A stretch of DNA of 42,463 nucleotides from JAXJQF01 sp036311285 (GCA_036311285.1 JAXJQF010000102.1:1-42463); one strand, 5' to 3'; shown: positions 25,658-34,291, counted from the first letter of the stretch. Notes: generated by a model not told the origin, from the sequence alone. Made by a program: numbers and translations.

Positions 25658-26776
25658 ATGGCATCAAAATCAAATGCTGTTGAAATTTCAAGTGAAAAGA
25701 GTAAAGCTATTGCTGCTGCTATAGAGCAAATTAATAAGCAAATTGGTAAAGGTTCAATTATTAGATTAGGTGAAAATAATAATCTAGATATTGAAGCAAT
25801 TTCAACAGGGTCTTTATCTTTAGATATTGCTTTGGGGATTGGCGGATTGCCATGTGGTCGAATTATTGAAATTTATGGACCAGAAAGTTCAGGTAAAACA
25901 ACATTAACACTTGAATTAATTGCTCAAGCTCAAAAGCAGGGTAAGACTTGTGCTTTTATCGATGCGGAACACGCATTAGATCCTATCTATGCTACTAAGT
26001 TAGGAGTAGATATCAACCAGTTATATGTATCACAACCAGATAATGGTGAACAAGCGTTAGATATTTGTGATATTTTAGTAAGATCTGGTGGTTTTGATGT
26101 AATTATTGTTGACTCTGTTGCAGCGTTAGTTCCAAAGGCTGAAATTGAAGGAGATATGGGAGATTCTCATATGGGCGTTCAAGCAAGGCTTATGTCTCAG
26201 GCTTTAAGAAAATTAACAGGTAGTATCAAGCAAGCAAACTGTATGTGTGTGTTCATCAACCAATTACGTATGAAAATTGGTGTAATGTTCGGTAATCCTG
26301 AAACAACAACAGGTGGTCAAGCGTTAAAGTATTATGCATCAGTTCGCTTAGATATCCGTAAAGGTTCTCCAATTAAAGATGGTGAAGACGTAATCGGCAA
26401 TGAAACAAAAGTTAAGGTTGTAAAGAATAAGGTTGCTCCTCCATTTAAGACAGCAGAATTCCAAATTATGTATAACAAGGGTATCAGTATCGAAAGTGAA
26501 ATCGTAGACCTTGGTACAAAGTGTGGAATTTTAGAAAAGTCAGGAGCGTGGTTCTCTTATAACGGTACAAAGATTGGTCAAGGTAAGAATAATGTAATTA
26601 AGTACATTTCAGATAATCCTGAAGTTAAAGAAGAGCTTATTGCAAAAATTAGAGCATTTTATGCAACAAAGAATGATTATACAGAAACAGCAGATGTTGG
26701 TGGCAGTGTAGATGACGAATCTGCGCCAAGTATAGATTCAGATTTTGAATTAACAGATATTCCTGATGATTTATAA
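25658..26776 (+). CDS. recA: Recombinase RecA
   Basis: RecA forms filaments on single-stranded DNA for strand exchange and stimulates LexA self-cleavage in organisms that have it. The 372 residues have the Walker A loop GPESSGKTT (74-82), the central ATPase core with VDSVAALVPKAEIEGDMGD and the L1/L2 DNA loops (MGDSHMGVQ; GNPETTTGGQALK), and an acidic C-terminal tail (SDFELTDIPDDL). An AAAAAGGAG ribosome-binding site precedes the ATG. A strong terminator follows and recX lies beyond it. Confidence 0.99.
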   Translation: MASKSNAVEISSEKSKAIAAAIEQINKQIGKGSIIRLGENNNLDIEAISTGSLSLDIALGIGGLPCGRIIEIYGPESSGKTTLTLELIAQAQKQGKTCAFIDAEHALDPIYATKLGVDINQLYVSQPDNGEQALDICDILVRSGGFDVIIVDSVAALVPKAEIEGDMGDSHMGVQARLMSQALRKLTGSIKQANCMCVFINQLRMKIGVMFGNPETTTGGQALKYYASVRLDIRKGSPIKDGEDVIGNETKVKVVKNKVAPPFKTAEFQIMYNKGISIESEIVDLGTKCGILEKSGAWFSYNGTKIGQGKNNVIKYISDNPEVKEELIAKIRAFYATKNDYTETADVGGSVDDESAPSIDSDFELTDIPDDL

Positions 26777-26808
26777 TCATTTTGATAAATTAGAATTTAG
26801 ATAGTATA

Positions 26809-26843
26809 AAAAGGTTAATGTACATTATAAGCATTAACCTTTT
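26809..26843 (+). terminator. Hairpin terminator between recA and recX
   Basis: AAAAGGTTAATG (26809-26820) and CATTAACCTTTT (26832-26843) form a perfect 12-bp stem with an 11-nt loop. The start of recX is 6 to 24 bases further, so recX has no room for its own promoter. Confidence 0.85.
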
Positions 26844-26866
26844 AATTTATGTTGTGGATGAATGCT

Positions 26867-27343
26867 ATGAATTTCGTTGATGACGAGTTGTATAAGAAGG
26901 CAATTGCATACTCACTGTTTTTATTAGCTAGACGAGAGTATTCAGAAAAAGAACTTCGTATAAAGTTAACGGACAAATATAATGAGGAAATTTGTCAGCG
27001 TGTATTAGATTATTTGCAAGCAAATAACTATCAGAGTGACGAAAGGTTTACTGACATGATTGTTCGTTCATATGCATCTAGAGGCTATGGCCATAAAAGA
27101 ATTCTTCAGGAACTTTCGCGTAAAGGAATTTATATATCAAACATAGATGATTATGTTACGTCTAGTAAAATTGACTTTAAAGATTTATGTAGAGACGCGT
27201 TAAGAAGAAAACTTAAGAATAATATAGATTTGTCAGACTATAAGATTAAAGCAAAATTGCTTAGATATTTAGTTTCAAGAGGGTTTGAATACGATGTTTG
27301 TATATCTGTATTATCTGAATATGGTAAAACTGAAGATTGCTAA
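26867..27343 (+). CDS. recX: Regulatory protein RecX
   Basis: RecX caps and inhibits RecA filaments. The 158-residue, all-helical protein has the repeats typical of the family: AIAYSLFLLARREYSEKELRIKL, then YQSDERFTDMIVRSYASRGYGHKRILQELSRKGI, then KAKLLRYLVSRGFEYDVCISVL. I prefer the ATG at 26867 because GGA at 26856-26858 gives normal spacing; ATGs at 26849 and 26858 are in frame. Position directly behind recA and its terminator is as in E. coli, where recX is made by read-through. Confidence 0.92.
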   Translation: MNFVDDELYKKAIAYSLFLLARREYSEKELRIKLTDKYNEEICQRVLDYLQANNYQSDERFTDMIVRSYASRGYGHKRILQELSRKGIYISNIDDYVTSSKIDFKDLCRDALRRKLKNNIDLSDYKIKAKLLRYLVSRGFEYDVCISVLSEYGKTEDC

Positions 27344-27374
27344 AAACTAATAGCAGTATGTAAGTGAGATAGAT

Positions 27375-27403
27375 TTGCCATAGCATATAAATAAGTATAA
27401 AAT
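27375..27403 (+). promoter_or_regulatory. Promoter of alaS
   Basis: TTGCCA (27375-27380), 17-bp spacer, TAAAAT (27398-27403). The predicted start lies around 27410, giving a leader of about 78 nt that contains two dyads. Confidence 0.5.
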
Positions 27404-27424
27404 GTTAAAAATTTGATAAACACT

Positions 27425-27458
27425 TTCTATACATGTAGAAATAAGAAGATAATCTTCT
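27425..27458. promoter_or_regulatory. Two adjacent dyads in the alaS leader
   Basis: TTCTA-TACATG-TAGAA (27425-27440) is followed after three bases by AGAAGAT-A-ATCTTCT (27444-27458), a perfect 7-bp odd palindrome. E. coli AlaRS represses its own gene by binding a palindrome at the promoter, so these are candidate operators or RNA structures. Similarity of the half sites (TAGAA/AGAAGA) is suggestive only. Confidence 0.35.
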
Positions 27459-27487
27459 AGTTATATATAAATTAAGGATTGTATTTT

Positions 27488-30118
27488 ATGTACATGACAA
27501 CGTCAGAGATACGTACAGCGTTTCTTGAATATTTTCGTTCACAAGGACATGAAGTAGTAAAATCTAGCTCATTAGTACCAATGAACGATCCAACACTTCT
27601 ATTTACTAATGCTGGTATGAATCAGTTTAAGGATGTGTTCTTAGGAAAGGAAGTAAGAAACTATACAAGAGCAACATCAGCACAACGTTGTGTAAGAGCT
27701 GGTGGTAAGCATAACGATTTAGATAATGTAGGTTACACAGCTAGACACCATACATTTTTTGAAATGTTAGGTAACTTTAGCTTCGGTGATTACTTTAAGA
27801 GAGATGCAATTTCTTTTGCATGGGGCTTCTTAACAACTGTTTTAAAACTACCTAAAGATAGATTAACAGTTACTGTTTATGCAACAGATGATGAAGCTTA
27901 TGATATTTGGCACGATGTAATAGGTGTGCCTGCAGAAAGAATTGTAAGAATTGGTGATAATAAAGGTGCTCCATATGCTTCAGATAACTTCTGGCAAATG
28001 GGAGATACTGGTCCTTGTGGTCCGTGTACTGAAATATTTTATGACCATGGCGCAGATATTTGGGGTGGCCCACCTGGTAGTGCAGAAGAAGATGGTGACA
28101 GATTTATTGAAATCTGGAATGTTGTTTTTATGCAATACAATAGAAAAGCTGATGGTACTTTTGAAAAACTACCTAAGCCTTCAGTTGATACAGGTATGGG
28201 TTTAGAACGTATTTCTGCAATTATGCAAAACGTTCACTCTAATTATGAAATTGATATTTTTAAAGATTTGATTAGTGCTACTGCTAAATTATTATCAGTA
28301 ACCGATTTAGAAAACAAGTCTTTACGTGTAATTGCAGACCATATCAGATCATGTTCATTCCTAGTATGTGACGGGGTTTTACCTTCAAATGAGGGGAGAG
28401 GCTATGTTTTAAGACGTATTATTAGACGTGCTGTAAGACATGGTAAGTTATTAGGAGCTAAGGAAGTTTTCTTCTATAAGTTAGTTGATGAAATGGTTAA
28501 CACCATGGGAGATGCTTATCCTGAATTAGTGGCTAATAAGGAAGCAATTAAAAAGGCTCTTTGTAAGGAAGAAGAACAATTTATTCGTACACTTGATCGT
28601 GGTTTAACTTTATTAAATGATGAATTGGCAAAATTAGGTGATTCTAAGGTTATTCCAGGTGATGTTGTATTTAAGTTATATGATACCTATGGTTTCCCTG
28701 TTGATTTAACAGCTGACGTTGTGAGAGACGCGGGTTATACTATCGATAATGAAGGTTTTAATGTTGAAATGGAAAAGCAGCGTCAAAGAGCTAAGAGTAG
28801 TTCATCTTTTGATGTTGATTATAATAATCAAATCAAGACAACATTATCATCTGAATTTGTTGGTTATGACCAATTACAATCTAATGCTAAGATTTTAGCT
28901 TTATATAGTGGAGTTGAAGAAGTTAGTACAGTAGCAACAGATGAACAAGCTGTAATGATTCTTGATTCGACCCCATTCTATGCAGAATGTGGCGGTCAGT
29001 TAGGTGACAAAGGTAGAATTAAGATTGGTGATACTTGTTTATTCAAAGTTAATGATACTAAGAAGATTGGTAACGCAATCATTCATATTGGTAAAGTTGA
29101 ATTAGGTTCATTTGATGTTGGAGCGGAAGTTGAAGCTGTTGTTTGTGAAAAGTGCAGAAAATTAACTTGTTCTAATCACAGTGCAACACACTTGTTACAA
29201 GCTGCTTTAAAGCAAGTTCTTGGCGATCATGTAAATCAAAAGGGTTCAAGTGTAAGTAGAGAACAATTAAGATTTGACTTTTCTCATGGAGAACAATTAA
29301 CAGCTGAGCAAATTGCTGAGGTTGAACAAATTGTTAATAGAGTAGTATGTCAAAACTTAACTGTTGATACTAAAGTAATGGATTTAGAAGAAGCAAAGAA
29401 GAGTGGAGCTATGGCTCTATTCGGCGAAAAGTATGATTCTAAAGTTAGAGTAGTATCGATGGGGGATTTCTCTTGTGAACTTTGTGGTGGTACCCACGTT
29501 TCAAGAACAGGTGATATCGGATTCTTTAAAGTTATGTCAGATAGCGGTATTGCTGCAGGAGTAAGACGTATCGAAGCGTGTACAAACGCTAAGGCTTTAG
29601 AGTATGTTCAGAATCTAGCTAAGGAATTATCAAATAGTGCAACTTTATTAAAGAGTGAATTATTTGGTGTTGCTTCTAAGGTTGAGAACAGCTTAGAACA
29701 TAACAAAGTATTAGAAAGAGAAGTTAATGCATTAAAAGAAAAGTTAGCATTAAGTTCAGTTAACTCTATGATAAATTCAGCTGTAGATGTAAATGGAGTT
29801 AAGGTGTTAATTTCTAAATTAGATAACGTAGAAGTTAAAGAGATGAGAGTTGTTCTAGATGATATGAAGAATCGTTTAGGCAAGTGTGTAGTTTTATTAG
29901 GTTCTGTTGTTGATTCTAAGGTTGTGTTAATTGCTGGTGTATCAAAGGATATGACAACTCAAATCAAGGCTGGTGAGTTAGTTAATGTAGCTGCACAAGT
30001 TGTTGGTGGAAAAGGCGGTGGTCGTCCTGATATGGCTCAAGCAGGTGGTACTAAGGTTGAAGAATTAAGTAATGCTATTACTCAAGCTAAGCAATGGGTA
30101 GCAGAAAAATTAAACTAA
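27488..30118 (+). CDS. alaS: Alanyl-tRNA synthetase
   Basis: AlaRS charges tRNA-Ala through recognition of the G3-U70 pair. The 876 residues equal the E. coli length. Visible are the class II catalytic core (LVPMNDPTLLFTNAGMNQFKD, ARHHTFFEMLGNFSFGDYFK, GPCGPCTEIFYD), the editing domain with HSATH and the CELCGGTH zinc-site motif, and the C-terminal oligomerisation domain ending GGKGGGRPDMAQAGG. I choose the ATG at 27488 because AAGGA lies 10 bp before it; the ATG at 27494 is also possible, while a TTG at 27479 is not convincing. The recX-alaS-csrA order is that of E. coli. Confidence 0.98.
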   Translation: MYMTTSEIRTAFLEYFRSQGHEVVKSSSLVPMNDPTLLFTNAGMNQFKDVFLGKEVRNYTRATSAQRCVRAGGKHNDLDNVGYTARHHTFFEMLGNFSFGDYFKRDAISFAWGFLTTVLKLPKDRLTVTVYATDDEAYDIWHDVIGVPAERIVRIGDNKGAPYASDNFWQMGDTGPCGPCTEIFYDHGADIWGGPPGSAEEDGDRFIEIWNVVFMQYNRKADGTFEKLPKPSVDTGMGLERISAIMQNVHSNYEIDIFKDLISATAKLLSVTDLENKSLRVIADHIRSCSFLVCDGVLPSNEGRGYVLRRIIRRAVRHGKLLGAKEVFFYKLVDEMVNTMGDAYPELVANKEAIKKALCKEEEQFIRTLDRGLTLLNDELAKLGDSKVIPGDVVFKLYDTYGFPVDLTADVVRDAGYTIDNEGFNVEMEKQRQRAKSSSSFDVDYNNQIKTTLSSEFVGYDQLQSNAKILALYSGVEEVSTVATDEQAVMILDSTPFYAECGGQLGDKGRIKIGDTCLFKVNDTKKIGNAIIHIGKVELGSFDVGAEVEAVVCEKCRKLTCSNHSATHLLQAALKQVLGDHVNQKGSSVSREQLRFDFSHGEQLTAEQIAEVEQIVNRVVCQNLTVDTKVMDLEEAKKSGAMALFGEKYDSKVRVVSMGDFSCELCGGTHVSRTGDIGFFKVMSDSGIAAGVRRIEACTNAKALEYVQNLAKELSNSATLLKSELFGVASKVENSLEHNKVLEREVNALKEKLALSSVNSMINSAVDVNGVKVLISKLDNVEVKEMRVVLDDMKNRLGKCVVLLGSVVDSKVVLIAGVSKDMTTQIKAGELVNVAAQVVGGKGGGRPDMAQAGGTKVEELSNAITQAKQWVAEKLN

Positions 30119-30134
30119 TTTAGTATTAAGCAAT

Positions 30135-30175
30135 AAAAACCACTTGTTATATTGAAATAACAAGTGGTTTTTTTT
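30135..30175 (+). terminator. Intrinsic terminator of alaS
   Basis: AAAAACCACTTGTTAT (30135-30150), 6-nt loop, ATAACAAGTGGTTTTT (30157-30172), then TTT. The 16-bp stem is perfect. The remaining stretch to csrA (30176-30384) is AT-rich and holds no gene; a loose TTGATT...TATATA pair at 30320-30349 may be the csrA promoter. Confidence 0.93.
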
Positions 30176-30365
30176 AGTGTACGTCAAATTTTTAAACTAA
30201 AAAGAGAAAAAAAGTTTAAAAAATGTTAGTATTGTACAAATGGTGGTCAATGTAATAAGTCGTATAAAATATAATTTATTAAAAAAATTTATATAAGAAT
30301 AAATATTTGGTAAATAGCATTGATTATTGTAAAATAATAGAGATATATATAATTTAATTGTACAA

Positions 30366-30416
30366 ACCATGGATGGGTATAACAATGTTAATTTTAACAA
30401 GAAGACTAGGAGAGTC
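30366..30416 (+). promoter_or_regulatory. Two candidate CsrA-binding sites on the csrA mRNA
   Basis: Site 1 is ATGGA (30369-30373), inside a short ACC/GGT stem (30366-30378) and overlapping the ribosome-binding region 12 bases before the ATG at 30385. Site 2 is GGA (30409-30411) in the loop of a perfect GACT-AGGAG-AGTC hairpin (30404-30416) within the first codons. CsrA prefers ANGGA in hairpin loops, and a dimer can bridge two sites at about this distance, so autoregulation is plausible. Confidence 0.5.
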
Positions 30417-30585
30417 TCTTAGCATTGGTGATGATGTTAAGTTAACTGTTCTTAGTATTAAAGCGAACCAAGTTCGTATAGGTATTGAGGCTCCAAAGGA
30501 AGTGTCAATTCAAAGAACTGAATTATTAGAAAAAAATCAAGAAGAAGAGAGCGAAAAAGAAAACGAAGAAAATGCTGAAAAATAA
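30385..30585 (+). CDS. csrA: Carbon storage regulator CsrA
   Basis: CsrA is a small dimeric RNA-binding protein that controls translation and stability of many mRNAs by binding GGA motifs. The 66 residues start MLILTRRLGESLSIGDDVKL and keep the RNA-binding R44 (VSIQRTE) and the L4/R6 N-terminal strand. The start at 30385 is fixed by the universal MLILTR. The C-terminal tail is an unusual glutamate-rich, acidic run (NQEEESEKENEENAEK). It lies between alaS and tRNA-Ser, as in E. coli. Confidence 0.97.
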   Translation: MLILTRRLGESLSIGDDVKLTVLSIKANQVRIGIEAPKEVSIQRTELLEKNQEEESEKENEENAEK

Positions 30586-30704
30586 TAAAGCATGTTTATT
30601 TTCTTATCTTATTTAATTGTTTAATCTTTTTATGTTGTGGTTGTGTAAAATATAATCATAACTTCATAAATTATAATAAAATTCATTTTAATTCAATTTA
30701 TTAC

Positions 30705-30732
30705 TTGACATTTTATAATATGTAAGTAAAAT
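30705..30732 (+). promoter_or_regulatory. Promoter of the tRNA-Ser/tRNA-Arg cluster
   Basis: Perfect TTGACA (30705-30710), 16-bp spacer, TAAAAT (30727-30732). It ends 19 bp before tRNA-Ser. Confidence 0.7.
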
Positions 30733-30751
30733 TGCAGTCATCAAACGGTAT

Positions 30752-30842
30752 GGTGAAATGACCGAGAGGCCGAAGGTACTCCCCTGCTAAGGGAGCATAC
30801 CCCAAAAGGGTATCGAGGGTTCGAATCCCTCTTTCACCGCCA
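30752..30842 (+). tRNA. serV: tRNA-Ser (GCU anticodon)
   Basis: The 5' acceptor strand GGTGAAA pairs with TTTCACC, followed by discriminator G and an encoded CCA (30840-30842). The anticodon arm CCCCTGCTAAGGGG-like region gives anticodon GCT. A long variable arm (CATACCCCAAAAGGGTATC region) and the TTCGAATC T-loop are typical of class II tRNA-Ser. It reads AGC/AGU codons. Confidence 0.97.
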
Positions 30843-30852
30843 GTTTGATAGA

Positions 30853-30929
30853 GCACCCTTAGCTCAGCTGGATAGAGTACTCGGCTACGAACCGAGCGGT
30901 CGAAGGTTCGAATCCTTCAGGGTGCGCCA
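30853..30929 (+). tRNA. argV: tRNA-Arg (ACG anticodon), copy 1
   Basis: A 77-nt tRNA with acceptor GCACCCT paired to AGGGTGC, discriminator G, encoded CCA, D-arm AGCTCAGCTGGATAGAGT and anticodon ACG (to be deaminated to ICG; tadA is not in this window). It reads CGU/CGC/CGA. Position after tRNA-Ser matches the E. coli serV-argV cluster. Confidence 0.97.
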
Positions 30930-30964
30930 TCAATCAAAAAACATTCGATACAAATTATATTAGA

Positions 30965-31041
30965 GCACCCTTAGCTCAGCTGGATAGAGTACTCGGCTAC
31001 GAACCGAGCGGTCGAAGGTTCGAATCCTTCAGGGTGCGCCA
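30965..31041 (+). tRNA. argY: tRNA-Arg (ACG anticodon), copy 2
   Basis: Identical in all 77 positions to the copy 36 bp upstream, including the encoded CCA. The flanks differ apart from a few bases, so this is a maintained tandem gene duplication, as in the multi-copy arginine cluster of E. coli. The following 136 bp to dnaB hold no gene. Confidence 0.97.
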
Positions 31042-31135
31042 TTCAAATTTCTTTTAGATTCATCTTTTTAAATTTAAAATCTGATTTAGAATTTTATCTC
31101 ATATATTCATATTAAATTTAAATAATAATTCAAAG

Positions 31136-31146
31136 TATGCTACAAT
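31136..31146 (+). promoter_or_regulatory. Extended -10 promoter of dnaB
   Basis: TATGC followed by TACAAT (31141-31146) gives a TGn-extended -10 box, 32 bp before the dnaB ATG. The -35 region (TTAAAT, 31118-31123) is weak. Confidence 0.45.
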
Positions 31147-31177
31147 CTAGCTAATTTTTTTGCTATTGGATTTCACA

Positions 31178-32605
31178 ATGTCATTAGATGTTTCTTCAAC
31201 TCATTATAAAAAATTGCAAAGTAAAGGTAATAGTAAACGCTCAACTGATGAGAGTGTAGAACTGTATGACTTTGATGCTGAGCAGTCTCTTTTAGGGGGG
31301 ATAATACTTTTTTCCCACAGAATTGAGTCGATAACAGGAATCATTACTAGTAAAGATTTTTATTACAATGAACATAGAATTTTATTTTCAACTATTGAAA
31401 GTTTAATAACAGCTGGAAAGAGTATAAATGTTCTTGAAATTGTTAATGATTTACAAATTAAAGGAAAATTATCTGATGTAGGTGGACAAGCCGCTATTTT
31501 AGCCTTAACTAATGCTGTTCCGTCGACAGTTGATTTAACGAGATATGCTCAAATAATTGCAGATAAAGCGAGAGCACGTGAAATGCTTTCTGTTTGTGAT
31601 TATGTGACTAATCTTATATATCATCCTAATGGAAGAACCATTGAGGATGTATATAACGAAGCTGAACAAAAGGTTTTTGCTTTAACAGAAAAAGCGGTAT
31701 CTTCAGCTAGTGGTCCAGAGAAAATGACCGAAATTTGTAAAAGATTAATTTCAGAGTTAAAAGATAATTTCGGTAAAGCAAAAAAAGATGGAGTTATGGG
31801 GGTTGATACAGGCTATACAATGCTGAATCAAATGACTTCTGGTTTTCATGGTGGTGAGTTAATAATAATTGCAGCGAGACCTGGTGTTGGTAAGACAACT
31901 TTTGCGATGAATTTAGTTGAAAATATCTCAATGCGTCATACATTGCCAGCGTTAGTATTTTCACTTGAAATGCCTTCCTCTCAAATTGCTCAACGTTTGA
32001 TGGCGTCAATGGCTAGAATTGATCATGAGAAATTAAAGACTTTTAATTTAACAGATCAGGATTTAGCAACTCTTCTTCAAACCTTTAGTTCTATCGTATC
32101 AAGAGATGTTTGTCCTATTTATATTGACGATTCATCTGAGTTAAGTCCAAGTGAGTTAAGAACGAAGGCTAGACGTTTATATAAAGAATTTGGTGGTTTG
32201 AGCTGTATAATGGTTGACTATGTTCAGTTGATGCACGTGCCGGGATATGATGCTAATAACCGTCATTTAGAAGTGAGTCAATGTTCTCACAGTCTTAAAG
32301 CTTTAGCGAAAGAATTAAATGTACCTGTAATTGCTTTAGCGCAGATTAATAGAGGTGTTGAGCAACGTAAGGATAGAAAACCAATGAACTCAGATTTAAG
32401 AGAATCAGGGGCATTGGAACAGGATGCGGATATGATTTTATTTGTACATAGAGAAGATATGTACGAAAAGGATAATCCAGAGGTAAAGGGTAAGGCTCAG
32501 ATTATTATAGGCAAACAAAGAAATGGTCCGACAGGTATTATTGATATGGCGTTTCTAGGCAATTATTCAAGGTTTGAAGGACTCGATAACATTCATACAC
32601 TATAA
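31178..32605 (+). CDS. dnaB: Replicative DNA helicase DnaB
   Basis: DnaB is the hexameric helicase that unwinds the fork ahead of the polymerase. The 475 residues have the N-terminal primase-binding domain (DAEQSLLGGIILFSHRIE), a linker, and the RecA-like domain with Walker A ARPGVGKTT, Walker B-type CIMVDYVQLM and the DLRESGALEQDADMILF motif. The ATG at 31178 follows GGA by seven bases; in-frame TTGs upstream are unlikely. No intein is present. The dnaB-alr neighbourhood is that of E. coli without qorA. Confidence 0.98.
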   Translation: MSLDVSSTHYKKLQSKGNSKRSTDESVELYDFDAEQSLLGGIILFSHRIESITGIITSKDFYYNEHRILFSTIESLITAGKSINVLEIVNDLQIKGKLSDVGGQAAILALTNAVPSTVDLTRYAQIIADKARAREMLSVCDYVTNLIYHPNGRTIEDVYNEAEQKVFALTEKAVSSASGPEKMTEICKRLISELKDNFGKAKKDGVMGVDTGYTMLNQMTSGFHGGELIIIAARPGVGKTTFAMNLVENISMRHTLPALVFSLEMPSSQIAQRLMASMARIDHEKLKTFNLTDQDLATLLQTFSSIVSRDVCPIYIDDSSELSPSELRTKARRLYKEFGGLSCIMVDYVQLMHVPGYDANNRHLEVSQCSHSLKALAKELNVPVIALAQINRGVEQRKDRKPMNSDLRESGALEQDADMILFVHREDMYEKDNPEVKGKAQIIIGKQRNGPTGIIDMAFLGNYSRFEGLDNIHTL

Positions 32606-32631
32606 TAAACAAAATAATTAAAAGAGATAAA

Positions 32632-33711
32632 ATGAACACTGTAAAAGCCTATATTGATCTACAAGCTTTAAGATTCAATATAGAAAAGATAAAAGATACG
32701 CTTCCAAAATGCAAAATTGTTTCAGTTATTAAAGCAGATGCTTACGGTCATGGAAGTGTTGCTTGTGCTAAGGCGTTAGATGATTTAGTAGAATGCTTTG
32801 CTGTAGCTAGAATTGAAGAAGCAATTGAGTTAAGAGAAGCAGGCGTATCTAAAAATATTATATTATTAGGAGGATTCTTTTTAGAAGATGAGTTACCTTT
32901 AGTTGAAAAATATGATTTATCTTTTGCTATTCATGATGTATGGCAAATTGAGATTCTCGAAAAATATCAAGCATCTAAGAAAATTAAGGGTTGGTGCCAG
33001 ATTAATATTGGTATGCAACGTTTAGGATTTAATGTAGACCAAGTTAAAGATGTGTATAAGCGAATCTCTAATATACAGTGCATACAAAATCCTATAGGTC
33101 TTATAGCTCATTTAAGTTGTGCAGATGAAGAATCTACAAAAGCTTTTAATGAGCTTCAATTATCTGCTTGGAATAGTGTTAAGGACATAAGCGAAGGGCC
33201 TTTATGTTTACTTAATTCGGCAGCAATAGAATATTATTCAGAATATTCAACAGATTTTATTCGTCCAGGTATTATTCAATATGGGGTATCCCCATCGTCT
33301 AATAAGACAGGAATAGAATTAGGATTAAAGCCTGTTATGACTTTATGCTCTAAGGTTATATCTATCAGAAATGTAGATGTTGGCGATGCTGTTGGTTATG
33401 GAGCATATTGGATTTGTGATAAAAAAACTAGAATAGCTATTGTTGCAGCTGGTTATGCTGATGGGTATCCAAGAAGTATGCCTAATGGTTGTCCAGTGTT
33501 AATAAATGGTCAGGTAATGCATACAGTTGGTCATGTATGTATGGATATGATGTTTGTTGACATAGGGTTAGATTCAGAAGTTAATATAAATGACGAAGTT
33601 GTATTGTGGGGTAAAGGCCTTCCTGTTGAACATATAGCTCAAAGGGTAGGGACTATACCATATGAACTTTTAACAAGAGTAACCAAAAGAGTTAAGTATA
33701 TATATAACTAG
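32632..33711 (+). CDS. alr: Alanine racemase
   Basis: Alr makes D-alanine for peptidoglycan with pyridoxal phosphate. The 359 residues have the PLP lysine K34 in VIKADAYGHG, the catalytic tyrosine in VGYGAYW (about 256), and the GYADGYPRSMPNG and HTVGHVCMDMM segments near the C-terminus. It lies 26 bp after dnaB, so the two are probably one transcript, closed by the terminator at 33719. Confidence 0.97.
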   Translation: MNTVKAYIDLQALRFNIEKIKDTLPKCKIVSVIKADAYGHGSVACAKALDDLVECFAVARIEEAIELREAGVSKNIILLGGFFLEDELPLVEKYDLSFAIHDVWQIEILEKYQASKKIKGWCQINIGMQRLGFNVDQVKDVYKRISNIQCIQNPIGLIAHLSCADEESTKAFNELQLSAWNSVKDISEGPLCLLNSAAIEYYSEYSTDFIRPGIIQYGVSPSSNKTGIELGLKPVMTLCSKVISIRNVDVGDAVGYGAYWICDKKTRIAIVAAGYADGYPRSMPNGCPVLINGQVMHTVGHVCMDMMFVDIGLDSEVNINDEVVLWGKGLPVEHIAQRVGTIPYELLTRVTKRVKYIYN

Positions 33712-33718
33712 AAACTAA

Positions 33719-33746
33719 AAAAGCCTCATTTAAATATGAGGCTTTT
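33719..33746. terminator. Bidirectional terminator between alr and the minus-strand gene
   Basis: AAAAGCCTCAT (33719-33729), 6-nt loop, ATGAGGCTTTT (33736-33746), with T-rich sequence after it on the plus strand and, read in reverse, on the minus strand. It lies 7 bp after the alr stop and 26 bp past the stop of the converging gene, so it can serve both. Confidence 0.9.
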
Positions 33747-33772
33747 ATTTTAAAATAATTTAAATTTGCAAG

Positions 33773-34201
33773 TTAGAACACAAGCTTTTCACGTTCAAAT
33801 TTTGGTGAAACTAAAGCTTCATCCCCTTTTTCTGCGATTATATCTTTAAGGTCTTGATAAGCATCTTCAAGATTAATCTTTAAGTCTTCAAGCTTTTCTT
33901 CTGCTTTTATGCATTCATCGCTATCTGGACCGTTCTTCTTGCAGATTTCTTCTTTTTTAGGAACAAATGTGTTGTATTCTTCTTCAGCGTATCTAAAAGG
34001 TAAATCATCAGGGATTTGAGTTCGATACCCTTTTTCATCTACGAATAAATAGAAAGTTGGTTTTGACCAATTCCATACAGGGAAGATTATTTCAAATGCA
34101 TTATCTTTGGATTTATACAAAGAAGCTTTGTTACTGATTTTGCACGATGCTCCTATTATAATAATTATGGCTATTACATAAAATAAAACTTTGAAAAACA
34201 T
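33773..34201 (-). CDS. Small predicted envelope protein of unknown function
   Basis: I do not recognise this 142-residue protein. It starts with a strongly hydrophobic segment (about 3-19) that ends in GASC at 17-20, either a membrane anchor or a non-standard lipobox. A short beta-type region with VWNWSKPTFYLFVDEKGYR (42-60) follows, and then a charged helical half (73-130). That half carries two cysteines ten residues apart (C87 and C97, in EICKKNGPDSDECIK), which could form a disulfide in the periplasm. An AAGGGA ribosome-binding site precedes the ATG. A terminator lies on each side, so it is a single-gene unit between alr and nadC. Confidence 0.75.
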   Translation of the reverse strand: MFFKVLFYVIAIIIIIGASCKISNKASLYKSKDNAFEIIFPVWNWSKPTFYLFVDEKGYRTQIPDDLPFRYAEEEYNTFVPKKEEICKKNGPDSDECIKAEEKLEDLKINLEDAYQDLKDIIAEKGDEALVSPKFEREKLVF

Positions 34202-34291
34202 TTTTTTAATTCCCTTGATTTTCTTGTATATTATTGATGCAATTATATTACAAAATATTATTAGTGTTGTTGATAAAAATCACTTTAAATT

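Noticed and set aside
30853..31041. Identical 77-bp repeats as a CRISPR or attachment-site duplication
   Set aside because: They are two complete tRNA-Arg genes with encoded CCA; there is no integrase or array of spacers nearby.
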